Shown: positions 1 through 7,153, numbered from the stretch's first letter. The stretch: DNA of 37,295 nt from Prevotella sp. (GCA_024681705.1 JAILAI010000194.1:1-37295), one strand, 5' to 3'. The notes: generated by a model not told the origin, from the letters alone. A program made the numbers and translations.

Positions 1-189
1 TTCATGGCAGAAAAGGAACAGGAATACAGCGACCTCTTCGCCAATCCTTATCAGGCAGCCAAGTACGGATACATCGACGATGTTATCGAACCGCGCAACA
101 CGCGTTTCCGCATCTGTCGTGCACTCGCACAGCTTGCTACCAAGCGTGAGGGTCTGCCCGCCAAGAAACATGGCAATATTCCGATGTAA
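1..189 (+). CDS. mmdA: Methylmalonyl-CoA decarboxylase / acyl-CoA carboxylase alpha (carboxyltransferase) subunit, C-terminal end
   Basis: This is the last 62 codons of a gene whose 5' part lies outside the window. The tail NPYQAAKYGYIDDVIEPRNT followed by an AKKHGNIPM terminus is the characteristic C-terminus of the carboxyltransferase subunit shared by methylmalonyl-CoA decarboxylase alpha and propionyl-CoA carboxylase beta. In the family this subunit moves CO2 between an acyl-CoA and biotin. The biotin carrier encoded at 392-823 is the expected partner, and both genes are co-directional in one operon. Whether the enzyme runs as a decarboxylase or a carboxylase cannot be told from this end. 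The family call is secure; the substrate is inferred. Confidence 0.88.
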   Translation, partial: FMAEKEQEYSDLFANPYQAAKYGYIDDVIEPRNTRFRICRALAQLATKREGLPAKKHGNIPM

Positions 190-213
190 TAAAAGACACC
201 AAAAAGAATAATA

Positions 214-372
214 ATGGGAAAAGCAAACAATGAAGTGTATGCTGCCATCGCTCTTGCTATGCATGAGTTCCAAGGCAATAACGTACACGACAAGGAAACC
301 GGCATTATCACAATTAAGGAGCACCACTCCGACTGGTCTTCCCGCATGTTGACAATGACCCAGCATCCTTAA
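214..372 (+). CDS. 52-residue microprotein, putative epsilon/OadG-C-terminal-like subunit of the decarboxylase
   Basis: This short ORF runs from ATG 214 to TAA 370-372, between the carboxyltransferase and the biotin carrier, in the same direction. It reads MGKANNEVYAAIALAMHEF, then a HDKETGIITIK segment, then a W-S-S-R-M-L stretch. The pattern of a short helix, a linker and a final W-x-x-x motif resembles the C-terminal region of OadG/MmdD gamma-delta subunits. It also resembles the 55-residue epsilon subunit (MmdE) of the Veillonella methylmalonyl-CoA decarboxylase. There is no transmembrane helix. The ORF is real by position (24 nt after the upstream stop, 19 nt before the next ATG) and by codon use. 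Its role as a complex-stabilising subunit is inference. Confidence 0.72.
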   Translation: MGKANNEVYAAIALAMHEFQGNNVHDKETGIITIKEHHSDWSSRMLTMTQHP

Positions 373-391
373 TAACAAAAACCGTGAAAGT

Positions 392-823
392 ATGAAAGAG
401 TACAAGTATATAATCAACGGAACGGAATACAACGTTCAGATTGGTGACATCGTTGAGAACATTGCCAATGTTACCGTGAATGGCGAAGACTTCAAGGTGG
501 AGATGGAGAAAGAACCAGAACCCGAGAAGAAGAAGGTAGTGGTCAAGACTGGTGCAGCAAAGGTAGAAGCCGCTCCAACGGAGAAAGCAGCCGCAGGTCC
601 TGTCAACACCAACAACGCTCTCAAGGCTCCTCTGCCTGGCGTTATCACAGACATCAAGGTGGCTGTGGGCGACGAGGTGAAGGCTGGCGACACCGTTGTG
701 GTGCTCGAAGCCATGAAGATGGCCAACAACCTCGACGCCACCAAGGGCGGAAAGGTGACGGCTGTGCTCGTTAATGTTGGCGACAGCGTCATGGAAGACA
801 CCCCGCTTGTTGTCATCGAATAA
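392..823 (+). CDS. Biotin carboxyl carrier subunit
   Basis: This 143-residue protein carries the C-terminal biotinyl domain of acyl-CoA carboxylases and decarboxylases. Residues 76-143 form the biotinyl/lipoyl fold with the biotinylation motif EAMKM at 106-110, so Lys109 is the expected biotin site. Residues 39-75 are an acidic then Ala/Pro/Lys-rich swinging linker. The N-terminal 38 residues form a small domain of the kind that docks to the carboxyltransferase. It is the last gene of the operon and is followed by a hairpin with a T-rich tail at 875-908. In many Bacteroidetes decarboxylase operons I would expect a membrane beta subunit (OadB/MmdB) next, but none is present here. The function is secure; the specific enzyme (MmdC versus a propionyl-CoA carboxylase carrier) is not. 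Confidence 0.92.
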   Translation: MKEYKYIINGTEYNVQIGDIVENIANVTVNGEDFKVEMEKEPEPEKKKVVVKTGAAKVEAAPTEKAAAGPVNTNNALKAPLPGVITDIKVAVGDEVKAGDTVVVLEAMKMANNLDATKGGKVTAVLVNVGDSVMEDTPLVVIE

Positions 824-850
824 CAAACATGTACTGAAGTTTCTGGCTTC

Positions 851-981
851 ATAGCCTGAAAATACAATCTTATCAAGAAGAGCGCCGGCGAAGCTGAGTG
901 CTCTTCTTTTGTTTCAATAGCGTGAAAATGTGACTTCCGAAGGAAGAGTGCAGGCAACAAAGAGTGTCCTTATTTTTGTTT
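851..981 (+). repeat. Degenerate tandem duplication of about 66 bp
   Basis: Two adjacent units begin ATAGCCTGAAAATAC (851) and ATAGCGTGAAAATG (917). Both then run through a GAAG-AGxG-C-GG core and an AGTG(C/T)-TC-TT segment to end in TTTTGTTT. The first unit contains the hairpin annotated at 875-908. The second has only a weak AAGGA/TCCTT pairing. Confidence 0.55.
875..913 (+). terminator. Rho-independent terminator of the decarboxylase operon
   Basis: AAGAAGAGC (875-883) pairs perfectly with GCTCTTCTT (900-908) around a 16-nt loop. A T-rich tail (TTGTTT) follows. It lies 52 nt after the biotin carrier stop. Confidence 0.7.
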
Positions 982-1059
982 TATATTACATCATTTATGG
1001 CGATTTTTGTTTTAATTTTTGCCAATAATCCCCTCGTTTTCCGTAAATAAACCAAAAAC

Positions 1060-1092
1060 TTGACGTTTTACGAGATTTTTTTTGTACCTTTG
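1060..1092 (+). promoter_or_regulatory. Bacteroidetes-type promoter for the GT5-like/DUF4270 operon
   Basis: TTG at 1060 and the -7 element TACCTTTG at 1085-1092 are separated by 22 nt. This fits the Bacteroidetes housekeeping promoter pattern (TTTG, 19-22 nt, TAnnTTTG). It decides the start of the next gene: a longer reading frame from 1082 would run through the -7 box, so ATG 1118 is used. Confidence 0.7.
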
Positions 1093-1117
1093 CATACGAA
1101 TCAATATATTGAGCATT

Positions 1118-1936
1118 ATGAAAGCAAAGAAAGTTTTGTTCATCAATCAGGAAATCACGCCGTATGTCCCAGATAGCGAACTCTCGCTCCTTGGTCGCAA
1201 TCTACCACAAGCCATTCAAGAGAAAGGCTATGAGATTCGCACATTTATGCCAAAATGGGGAACCATTAACGAGCGTCGTGGACAACTCCATGAGGTAATT
1301 CGCCTGTCGAGAATGATGCTCATTATTGACGAAACCGACCACCCTCTGATTATCAAGGTGGCTTCTATCCCTTCAACCCGCATTCAGGTCTACTTCATTG
1401 ACAACGACGACTACTTCAGCCGTCGCCAGATGGAAGCCGACGAAAACGGCATCGAGTATCCCGACAACGGTGAGCGCGCCGTATTCTTTGCTCGTGGCGT
1501 CCTCGAAACGGTCAAGAAGCTCCGCTGGGTTCCAGACATCATTCACTGTCAGGGATGGATGAGTGCCGTTGTGCCTCTCTACATCAAGACCGCTTATCAC
1601 GATGAGCCTTGGTTTGCAAATACGAAAGTTATCACATCGCTTTTCAGCAAAGAACTGAAGAACGACTTGGGAGAAAACTTCAAGCGAGGCATCGAATTCC
1701 GTGAGGCAAAAGCATCGCTTCTCGACAAATACAACGAGAAATTCGACTTCATGGAATTGGGCAAACTGGCCATCGACTACAGCGATGGTATTGTTGAAGC
1801 CGGCAACGAAGTGAACGAAGACCTGCTGAAATACGCCCTCGACAACGGCAAACCGCTCATGAGATATCCGGGCGAAAGCGATTTCGGCGATGCTTACGAC
1901 ACTTTCTACGATCAGGTGATCGACGGCACTGTATAA
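1118..1936 (+). CDS. Glycogen/starch synthase catalytic-domain (GT5 N-lobe) protein, probably degenerate
   Basis: This 272-residue protein matches only the N-terminal Rossmann lobe of GT5 glycogen synthases. It begins KKVLFINQEITPYV, as GlgA begins with a beta strand and the P(F/Y)xK loop. About 150 residues in it has PDIIHCQGWMSAVVPLYIK, the counterpart of the DVVHxHDWH region. Full GT5 enzymes are about 470-500 residues, so the whole C-terminal lobe with the E-x7-E catalytic region is absent. The ADP-glucose-binding KTGGL loop is replaced by a segment around SELSLLGRNLP. Start ATG 1118 is chosen because the promoter -7 box lies at 1085-1092. The DUF4270 gene follows after 59 nt and is likely co-transcribed. 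The homology is secure; glycogen-synthase activity is unlikely, and the actual role is unknown. Confidence 0.82.
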   Translation: MKAKKVLFINQEITPYVPDSELSLLGRNLPQAIQEKGYEIRTFMPKWGTINERRGQLHEVIRLSRMMLIIDETDHPLIIKVASIPSTRIQVYFIDNDDYFSRRQMEADENGIEYPDNGERAVFFARGVLETVKKLRWVPDIIHCQGWMSAVVPLYIKTAYHDEPWFANTKVITSLFSKELKNDLGENFKRGIEFREAKASLLDKYNEKFDFMELGKLAIDYSDGIVEAGNEVNEDLLKYALDNGKPLMRYPGESDFGDAYDTFYDQVIDGTV

Positions 1937-1995
1937 CCATTTCCAAATAGTCAATAGGTTTACAAATATATTTATTTCATTAAGAATCAACTTCA

Positions 1996-3435
1996 ATGAA
2001 AGCAAAAACACTGGCAGCTGCCATGCTGTTTGCCGTGTGTATCGCTTCGTGCGACGACACGACTGATACGATTGGAACATCTCTGACGGATAACATGGAC
2101 CATTTGCAAATCACGACTGACACGTTCAATGTGAGCAGTCGTTCGATTGTTGCCGACTCCGTCTTCTCACGTAGCACAATAGGTTATCTGGGAACCATCA
2201 AGGACCCCGAGACTGGTGCGCGTATCTCCAGCGATTTCATGGTGCAGTTCAACACCTTTGAAGACTATCGTTTCCCCGCTACTGATAGTATCGTCAGCGT
2301 TCAGGATGGAGAAATCATAGCCGACTCTTGCGAAATCCAGCTTTTCTACTCCAGCTTCTTCGGTGATTCACTCACCACCATGCAGGCCACAGCCTACGAG
2401 ATGGCAACGCCCATGCAGGAGGGAGTACGCTATTATTCCAACTACGATCCCATGGCCAACGGCCTGATCCGCGAAGGTGGCATCTGTAAGAAAAAGACCT
2501 ATACGCTCAGCGATCAAAGTGTCAAGGACAGCCTGCGCGCCACAAGCAACTATTCGCCCAGCATCCGCATCTCGCTGAACGAGCCCTACACCGACAAAGA
2601 CGGAAAGACCTACAACAACTTCGGCACGTACATCATGCGGAAGTATTACGAAAACCCGAACTATTTCAAGAACTCCTATAACTTCATCCACAATGTTTGT
2701 CCCGGATTCTATGTGAAGACCACAGGCGGCCTTGGATGCATGGCCTATATAGACATCAGTTGGATTAGCGTTTATTTCCGCGTGAAGTCTGGAGATAATG
2801 TCAGTGTTGGTGTAGCCCGTTTCTCTGGCACCGAAGAGGTGCTTCAGGCCACTCACATCACCAACGACCAAAAGAAAATCAAGCAGTTGGCAGAAGATCC
2901 CACCTGCACCTATCTGAAGAGTCCTGCCGGAATCTTCACCGAAGTGGAACTGCCCGTCAACGACATTACACTCAACCATGCGAACGACACGCTGAACTCT
3001 GCAAAGCTGAAATTTAGCCGCATCAACAACAACGTTCATGGTTCGAATACGCTGAGCGTTCCTTCGTCATTGCTCATGGTGGAACGCGACAGCATGTACA
3101 CCTTCTTTGAGAAAGGAAAGAACATTGACAACAAGCAGACATTTGTAACGTCGTACTCGGCCAACGCCTATTCTTTCAGCAATATCTCAGGACTTATCCG
3201 CCACATGGCTGAAGCCCGCGCCAACGGACTGAAAAGTAATTCCAACTGGGAAGCCGAACACCCCAACTGGAACAAAGTGGTGCTGATACCCGTCAAACTT
3301 ACGTCAACCAACGGAAGCATAGTCAGAGTAACGCACGACATGTCGCTCTCGAGCACACGTCTTGTTGGCGGAACGCAAAATCCCTACGACGCACTGAAGA
3401 TGAGCATCATCTATAGCAAGTTCTCCAACAAATGA
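1996..3435 (+). CDS. DUF4270 family lipoprotein
   Basis: This 479-residue protein has a lipoprotein signal peptide with lipobox I-A-S-C, so Cys19 would be lipidated, followed by the acidic DDTTDTIG start of the mature chain. The body is beta-rich, with the DUF4270 pattern in which cell-surface lipoproteins of Bacteroidetes run D-S-(I/V)-x-S-R-(S/T)-x-x-G. No catalytic motif is visible. It follows the GT5-like gene by 59 nt, a gene order I associate with other Bacteroidales. The first residues (MKAKT) echo those of the preceding protein, but this is probably coincidence. Its location is presumably the outer membrane; its function is unknown. Confidence 0.85.
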   Translation: MKAKTLAAAMLFAVCIASCDDTTDTIGTSLTDNMDHLQITTDTFNVSSRSIVADSVFSRSTIGYLGTIKDPETGARISSDFMVQFNTFEDYRFPATDSIVSVQDGEIIADSCEIQLFYSSFFGDSLTTMQATAYEMATPMQEGVRYYSNYDPMANGLIREGGICKKKTYTLSDQSVKDSLRATSNYSPSIRISLNEPYTDKDGKTYNNFGTYIMRKYYENPNYFKNSYNFIHNVCPGFYVKTTGGLGCMAYIDISWISVYFRVKSGDNVSVGVARFSGTEEVLQATHITNDQKKIKQLAEDPTCTYLKSPAGIFTEVELPVNDITLNHANDTLNSAKLKFSRINNNVHGSNTLSVPSSLLMVERDSMYTFFEKGKNIDNKQTFVTSYSANAYSFSNISGLIRHMAEARANGLKSNSNWEAEHPNWNKVVLIPVKLTSTNGSIVRVTHDMSLSSTRLVGGTQNPYDALKMSIIYSKFSNK

Positions 3436-3487
3436 TGCAGGAGCGACTTTCTTAACGAACATTCCTGACAAATAAAACAACCATCTG

Positions 3488-3619
3488 ATGGCAGACAACT
3501 TTCTGGAACGTCACCACGAGGAATACGAAGAGCGCAAGGCTCGCTGGCTCAGTCGCAAGCAGCATAAGCCTGTCATTAGGCACCGCCAGATAGAACGGCC
3601 AGACGACGAGTCGCTTTAG
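3488..3619 (+). CDS. 43-residue conserved-looking basic/charged protein, function unknown
   Basis: ATG 3488 to TAG 3617-3619 lies 52 nt after the DUF4270 stop in the same direction and just before a strong terminator, so it should be the last cistron of this operon. It reads MADNFLERHHEEYEERKARW followed by L-S-R-K and a basic tail ending D-D-E-S-L. It is highly charged and predicted helical, with no membrane segment. Short MADN(F/Y)LE proteins are familiar from Bacteroidales genomes, sometimes mis-named dehydrogenase. That recollection is not verified, and no function can be assigned. Confidence 0.6.
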   Translation: MADNFLERHHEEYEERKARWLSRKQHKPVIRHRQIERPDDESL

Positions 3620-3661
3620 TCGCACTTCAACAATTGAACAAGCAAGTATTCAGAATTAAAT

Positions 3662-3694
3662 AAGGATGTGTTTGCAAAAGCACATCCTTTCTTT
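3662..3694 (+). terminator. Rho-independent terminator
   Basis: AAGGATGTG (3662-3670) pairs perfectly with CACATCCTT (3681-3689) around a 10-nt loop, followed by TCTTT. It ends the GT5-like/DUF4270/43-residue operon. Confidence 0.85.
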
Positions 3695-3828
3695 ATATAC
3701 CAACCTCTAAAAACTTGCGATTTGCTCCCCTAGCCCATCTACATCACACTCCCCTCTTTCTGAACTTCAGAACCATAGCGAACTGAATCCTGAAGAGAAT
3801 ACCTACAAACTAAAAACACAACACTGAT

Positions 3829-4133
3829 ATTCTTACGGAACGTGAGTTCGACGAAAACAAACATGGAATAAGCTTTTTCGTGAAAAGACCTACCGACCTA
3901 CCATCACACCCCTCAAACGCCTATAAATAAAGGGGTAGATCAATGGTAGGTCTTTCCCCAACACCTACCATAGACCTACCATATCTCAAACCCTTTGCTG
4001 GTGGGCGTTTGAGAGTGGTCATGGTAGGTCGGTAGGTATTAAACGCATATCATAGAGATGTAATCTTATTGCCTTGTTAAAAGAAAAACACTCTACTCCT
4101 AATTTCTTCGAACTCACATTACGGAGCAAGATT
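3829..4133. repeat. Nested palindromic GGTAGGT repeat, copy A
   Basis: Outer arms GTGAGTTCGA (3843-3852) and TCGAACTCAC (4109-4118) face each other. Inner arms GACCTACCGACCTACCAT (3887-3904) and ATGGTAGGTCGGTAGGT (4021-4037) face each other. The core has one forward 11-mer (3943-3953) and two reversed 11-mers (3962-3983). It lies between convergent gene ends in a 632-bp gap. The 130 bp before it (3695-3828) show nothing recognisable. The family recurs at 19097, 19594 and 37107. Confidence 0.8.
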
Positions 4134-4147
4134 GAGAGTAGTCATAT

Positions 4148-4208
4148 AAAAAATCTAGAAAAAACTCGTCGAAATTGGCAATTCGCACGAATTTTTTCTA
4201 GATTTTTT
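4148..4208 (-). terminator. TCTAGA hairpin, likely bidirectional terminator, copy 1
   Basis: AAAAAATCTAGAAAAAA (4148-4164) and its exact reverse complement TTTTTTCTAGATTTTTT (4192-4208) flank a 27-nt loop. It lies 43 nt past the stop of the OmpH-like gene on the minus strand. The A/T tracts give a U-tail in both directions. An identical-arm copy is at 19849-19909. Confidence 0.68.
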
Positions 4209-4251
4209 CTTTGCAAACTGTCGCGTTTGCGAAAGCAACTTGTCGGATTAC

Positions 4252-4857
4252 TTATTTCTTTTCGTCCTTCTTGGCTGCGGCAGCTGCCGGTTTTGCGCTC
4301 AGACCTTTATAAGACTTATTCAGTCCTGCCACCACCTCAGCAGTGATGTCGTAGGCATGATCAGCATAGAGAAGACCAGCCTTGGTGACGATAAACGCAT
4401 ACTTCTTGCTCTTGTTATACTGCTCCAGGAAATGCTGGATGGAGTCGTTGACAGCCTGCAGATAGTTCTGCTGCTCGGTAGCGAGCTCCGTGTCGAGGCG
4501 CTGAGCCAGAGCCTGCAAGTCGCTGTTCTGCTTCTGAAGACCAGCATTCACCTGCTCAGCCTGAGCCTGTGTATACTTATTGTTCTGCAAATCCTGCTGG
4601 AACTTTGCAGCAGCTGTCTGCAACGACTGCTGCTTCTGGGCAAGCGTGTTGCGCGAGTTCTGTGCTCTCTTCTCGAGAGTCGGCTCCATATCCTTACAGA
4701 ATTTGTACTGCGTCTGAATGGAATCCATTTCCACGTAGGCGATTTTCAGCTCTGCAGGAGCCGCAGCCTGTGCCTTCTCATCCATCTTGGGTGCCTGGTT
4801 GTTGCACGATGCCAGGGCGCAAACGGCGGCCATGGCCACAAATAATGATTTCTTCAT
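4252..4857 (-). CDS. OmpH/Skp-family periplasmic chaperone-like lipoprotein
   Basis: This 201-residue protein has a lipoprotein signal sequence (lipobox A-L-A-S-C, Cys18), then the OmpH/Skp core opening KIAYVEMDSIQTQYKFCKDM. A long Gln/Ala-rich coiled coil follows (roughly residues 55-140). The core closes with the strand KKYAFIVTKAGLLYADHAYD and the DITAEVVAGLNKSY helix. The C-terminus is an Ala/Lys tail (AKPAAAAAKKDEKK). Skp proteins hold unfolded outer-membrane proteins in the periplasm. The lipid anchor here would tether it to a membrane, whereas classical Skp is soluble. Its ATG overlaps the stop of the upstream small membrane-protein gene (ATGA, 4854-4857), so the two are translationally coupled. 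Confidence 0.87.
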   Translation of the reverse strand: MKKSLFVAMAAVCALASCNNQAPKMDEKAQAAAPAELKIAYVEMDSIQTQYKFCKDMEPTLEKRAQNSRNTLAQKQQSLQTAAAKFQQDLQNNKYTQAQAEQVNAGLQKQNSDLQALAQRLDTELATEQQNYLQAVNDSIQHFLEQYNKSKKYAFIVTKAGLLYADHAYDITAEVVAGLNKSYKGLSAKPAAAAAKKDEKK

Positions 4858-5075
4858 TTACTTTTATTATTGATTGATTTTTTCGTTTTTTCGCTCTGTT
4901 GCCTCATCTCGCGGTCCTGATCAACCACACAATGGATGCCTCGTTTTCGCATGTCTTCGCTGTCATGAATATGAAACGACTTGAACTTTCCATTCTTCTT
5001 GAGCAGCAAATTTATGCATAGCAAAGCCATCCCGATAGCAATTATTAACACGCTTAAGATGAGTGTTTCTAGCAT
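4854..5075 (-). CDS. Small single-span membrane protein upstream of the OmpH-like gene
   Basis: This 73-residue protein has an N-terminal transmembrane helix (LETLILSVLIIAIGMALLC). A cytoplasmic-type basic segment KKNGKFKSFHIHDSEDMRKR follows, then GIHCVVDQDREMRQ and a Lys-rich tail. The H-x-x-D-x-x-x-R-x-R-G-I-x-C-V-x-x-Q-D-R-E motif looks conserved in similar Bacteroidales proteins I recall, but I cannot name a family. The stop overlaps the next ATG by four bases, giving an operon with the OmpH-like lipoprotein. It is divergent from pepD, with a shared promoter region at 5076-5204. Confidence 0.75.
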   Translation of the reverse strand: MLETLILSVLIIAIGMALLCINLLLKKNGKFKSFHIHDSEDMRKRGIHCVVDQDREMRQQSEKTKKSINNKSK

Positions 5076-5103
5076 TTTTATTAACTATGTAGAATTTTTT
5101 TCG

Positions 5104-5137
5104 TATCTTTGCACATTGCAATTTGGTTGCAAAGGTA
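5104..5137. promoter_or_regulatory. Divergent -7 elements between the small membrane protein gene and pepD
   Basis: TATCTTTG (5104-5111) faces right toward pepD. CAAAGGTA (5130-5137; TACCTTTG on the minus strand) faces left toward 5075. Both fit TAnnTTTG, but clear -33 boxes are not visible. The two predicted start sites lie close together, so the promoters may interfere. Confidence 0.5.
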
Positions 5138-5204
5138 ATAAAAAGAAAAAAGGTGGGAAAGTAAAATCTTAAAAAAGTACACAATTATTAATAATATAAG
5201 TAAA

Positions 5205-6668
5205 ATGATGAATAAAATTGAACTGAAACCCGCATGCGTGTTCGAACAATTCGCACGTATTAACCAGATTCCTCGCCCCTCAAAGCATGAGGAAAAGATG
5301 ATTGAATTCCTGAAATCGTTTGGTGAAAACCATCATCTGGAGACCGCTGTCGACGAAACGGGCAACGTGATTATCCGCAAGCCGGCAACGCCAGGCATGG
5401 AAGATCGCGCTACCATCATCTTGCAAAGCCACATGGATATGGTTTGCGAAAAATTGGTCGACGTGGAGTTCGACTTTAACAAAGATGCCATCCAAACCTG
5501 TGTTGACGGTGAATGGCTCCGTGCAAAGGGAACTACGCTGGGAGCCGACGACGGCATTGGATGTGCTATAGAGTTGGCCATTCTCGACTCTGACGACATT
5601 GCTCACGGACCGCTGGAATGCGTGTTCACCCGCGACGAGGAGACAGGACTCACTGGTGCTGAGGGTATGAAATCAGGATTCATGACTGGCGACATGCTCA
5701 TCAATCTCGACTCTGAAGACGAGGGACAGATCTTTGTTTCGTGTGCCGGAGGCCGCAACACCACAGCCAAGTTCAGCTTCAGCAAAGAGCAAGCTCCCGA
5801 AGGTATGTTCTTCCTGCGTGCATCTCTGAAAGGGCTCATCGGTGGACACTCTGGCGACGACATCAACAAGAAACGCGCAAACGCCCTGAAAGTGCTGGCC
5901 CGCTTCCTCTACAAAGTGCAGGAGAGCTGCGGACTTCGCCTTGCTTCGTTCAATGCCGGCAAACTTCACAATGCCATTCCGCGCGACGGTGTCATCGTGT
6001 TTGCCGTTCCTACAGCCGCCAAAGAGCAGGTGCGTGCCGACTGGAACATCTTCGCCAGCGAGGTGGAAGAGGAGTATCACGTCACCGAAAAGACCATGAA
6101 CTTCAACATGGAAAGCGCTGAAGCCGAGCCCGTTATGCCTCTTGAGGTAAGCACTCGTCTGATCCAGGCGCTACAAGCCGTAGACAATGGTGTGTTTGCC
6201 ATGTGTCAGGACGAAGAGATTTCATGGTTGGTAGAGACCTCGAACAATGTGGCCAGCGTTGAGACGCGTGAGAACGAAGTCATCGTGGTGGCTTCTCAGC
6301 GTTCAAACGTGATGAGTGCACTCGACAATCAGGCAGCAACCATCAAGGCCGTGTTCCAGCTGGCTGGTGCTGAGGTGGTACAGGGCGACGGCTATCCCGC
6401 ATGGAAGATGAATCCCGATAGCAAACTGACTGCTCTTGCCGTTGAGAGTTATAAGAAACTCTTCGGCAAAGACCCGAAGGTTCTGGGCATTCATGCTGGT
6501 CTTGAGTGCGGTCTCTTCTCTGAGAAATATCCCCATCTCGACATGGTGAGCTTCGGCCCCACCCTGCGCGGTGTCCACTCTCCCGATGAGCGTCTGCACA
6601 TTCCAACCGTACAGATGGTATGGGATCATTTGACTGACATGCTTAAAAACGTTCCCGCAAAAGCATGA
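5205..6668 (+). CDS. pepD: Aminoacyl-histidine dipeptidase (peptidase D, M20 family)
   Basis: This 487-residue protein has the length of bacterial PepD. It hydrolyses Xaa-His and related dipeptides using two zinc ions in the cytoplasm. Visible M20 features are LQSHMDMV with metal ligand His76 and Asp78, and GADDGIG with the bridging Asp115. They also include RDEETGLTG with the catalytic glutamate pair 145-146, INLDSED with Asp169, and a late GPTLRGVHSP segment with the final metal His. The start could be either of two adjacent ATGs (5205 or 5208); the first is given. The next gene overlaps by 4 bp, so the two are co-translated. Confidence 0.95.
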   Translation: MMNKIELKPACVFEQFARINQIPRPSKHEEKMIEFLKSFGENHHLETAVDETGNVIIRKPATPGMEDRATIILQSHMDMVCEKLVDVEFDFNKDAIQTCVDGEWLRAKGTTLGADDGIGCAIELAILDSDDIAHGPLECVFTRDEETGLTGAEGMKSGFMTGDMLINLDSEDEGQIFVSCAGGRNTTAKFSFSKEQAPEGMFFLRASLKGLIGGHSGDDINKKRANALKVLARFLYKVQESCGLRLASFNAGKLHNAIPRDGVIVFAVPTAAKEQVRADWNIFASEVEEEYHVTEKTMNFNMESAEAEPVMPLEVSTRLIQALQAVDNGVFAMCQDEEISWLVETSNNVASVETRENEVIVVASQRSNVMSALDNQAATIKAVFQLAGAEVVQGDGYPAWKMNPDSKLTALAVESYKKLFGKDPKVLGIHAGLECGLFSEKYPHLDMVSFGPTLRGVHSPDERLHIPTVQMVWDHLTDMLKNVPAKA

Positions 6669-7048
6669 GATACAAAAGCATAAGAACAGCAGCCATGACC
6701 TTTGCGGTCATGGCTTTGTTGGTGTCGTGTGGAGATAAGTACAAGGCGGAAGGCATCGTCAAGGACTTCCTGAACGAGAACTTGAAGAGCGAACCCACTT
6801 ACGTATCGTGCAAACCTCTCGCCACCACCAACCGCATTGATGACAACACCCTTGGGAAACTACAAAAAGAGACCCAGGCGAACGATCCGATCTTCAAGAA
6901 ACCCATCAAATATGGTGCCTACAAGAAGCTTCCTGAACTTCGCTATACCCGCACAACCATCGTGCTCGGTACAGACACCTTCGTACGCACCATCTATCTT
7001 CATCCAGAGCTGCTCGAAGATGGCGTGATGGCCGTAAAGGAGAACTAA
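6665..7048 (+). CDS. Small lipoprotein, function unknown
   Basis: This 127-residue protein has a lipoprotein signal peptide (lipobox L-L-V-S-C, Cys22) and a mature domain of about 105 residues. The mature chain starts GDKYKAEGIVKDFLNENLKS and ends in a strand-rich region (RTTIVLGTDTFVRTIYLHPE). The ATG overlaps the pepD stop (ATGA, 6665-6668). No motif tells its function. Export to a membrane surface, while the partner pepD is cytoplasmic, suggests the coupling is about expression and not a shared complex. Confidence 0.78.
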   Translation: MRYKSIRTAAMTFAVMALLVSCGDKYKAEGIVKDFLNENLKSEPTYVSCKPLATTNRIDDNTLGKLQKETQANDPIFKKPIKYGAYKKLPELRYTRTTIVLGTDTFVRTIYLHPELLEDGVMAVKEN

Positions 7049-7070
7049 TCAGAAACGAGCAAAAAGAAAT

Positions 7071-7107
7071 AGCCCCTGTTTCGCGTATCTCTACGCCTAC
7101 AGGGGCT
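7071..7107 (-). terminator. Two-tier hairpin between convergent genes, terminator for the sigma factor gene
   Basis: AGCCCCTGT (7071-7079) pairs with ACAGGGGCT (7099-7107). A second stem GCGTA/TACGC (7083-7087/7092-7096) sits inside. Read on the minus strand it is followed by ATTTCTTTTT. On the plus strand there is no T tract, so it mainly serves the minus gene ending at 7154. Confidence 0.68.
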
Positions 7108-7153
7108 TCGTTAACCTTAAAAAACTACCTATCGATTAATCTTTTTTCTTGCG

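Noticed and set aside
436..960. Long minus-strand frames over the biotin carrier gene
   Set aside because: They are antisense to a clear biotinyl-domain protein and have no recognisable domain; they arise from codon bias of the real gene. The same holds for other long antisense frames, for example 8235-9350 opposite htpG.
3829..4208. Retron or diversity-generating element based on the palindromes
   Set aside because: No reverse transcriptase or variable-protein gene is present anywhere in the window.
4074..4346. 90-residue open frame on the plus strand
   Set aside because: It runs across the TCTAGA hairpin and antisense to the end of the OmpH-like gene, with no start context. It is an artefact of the AT-rich repeat.
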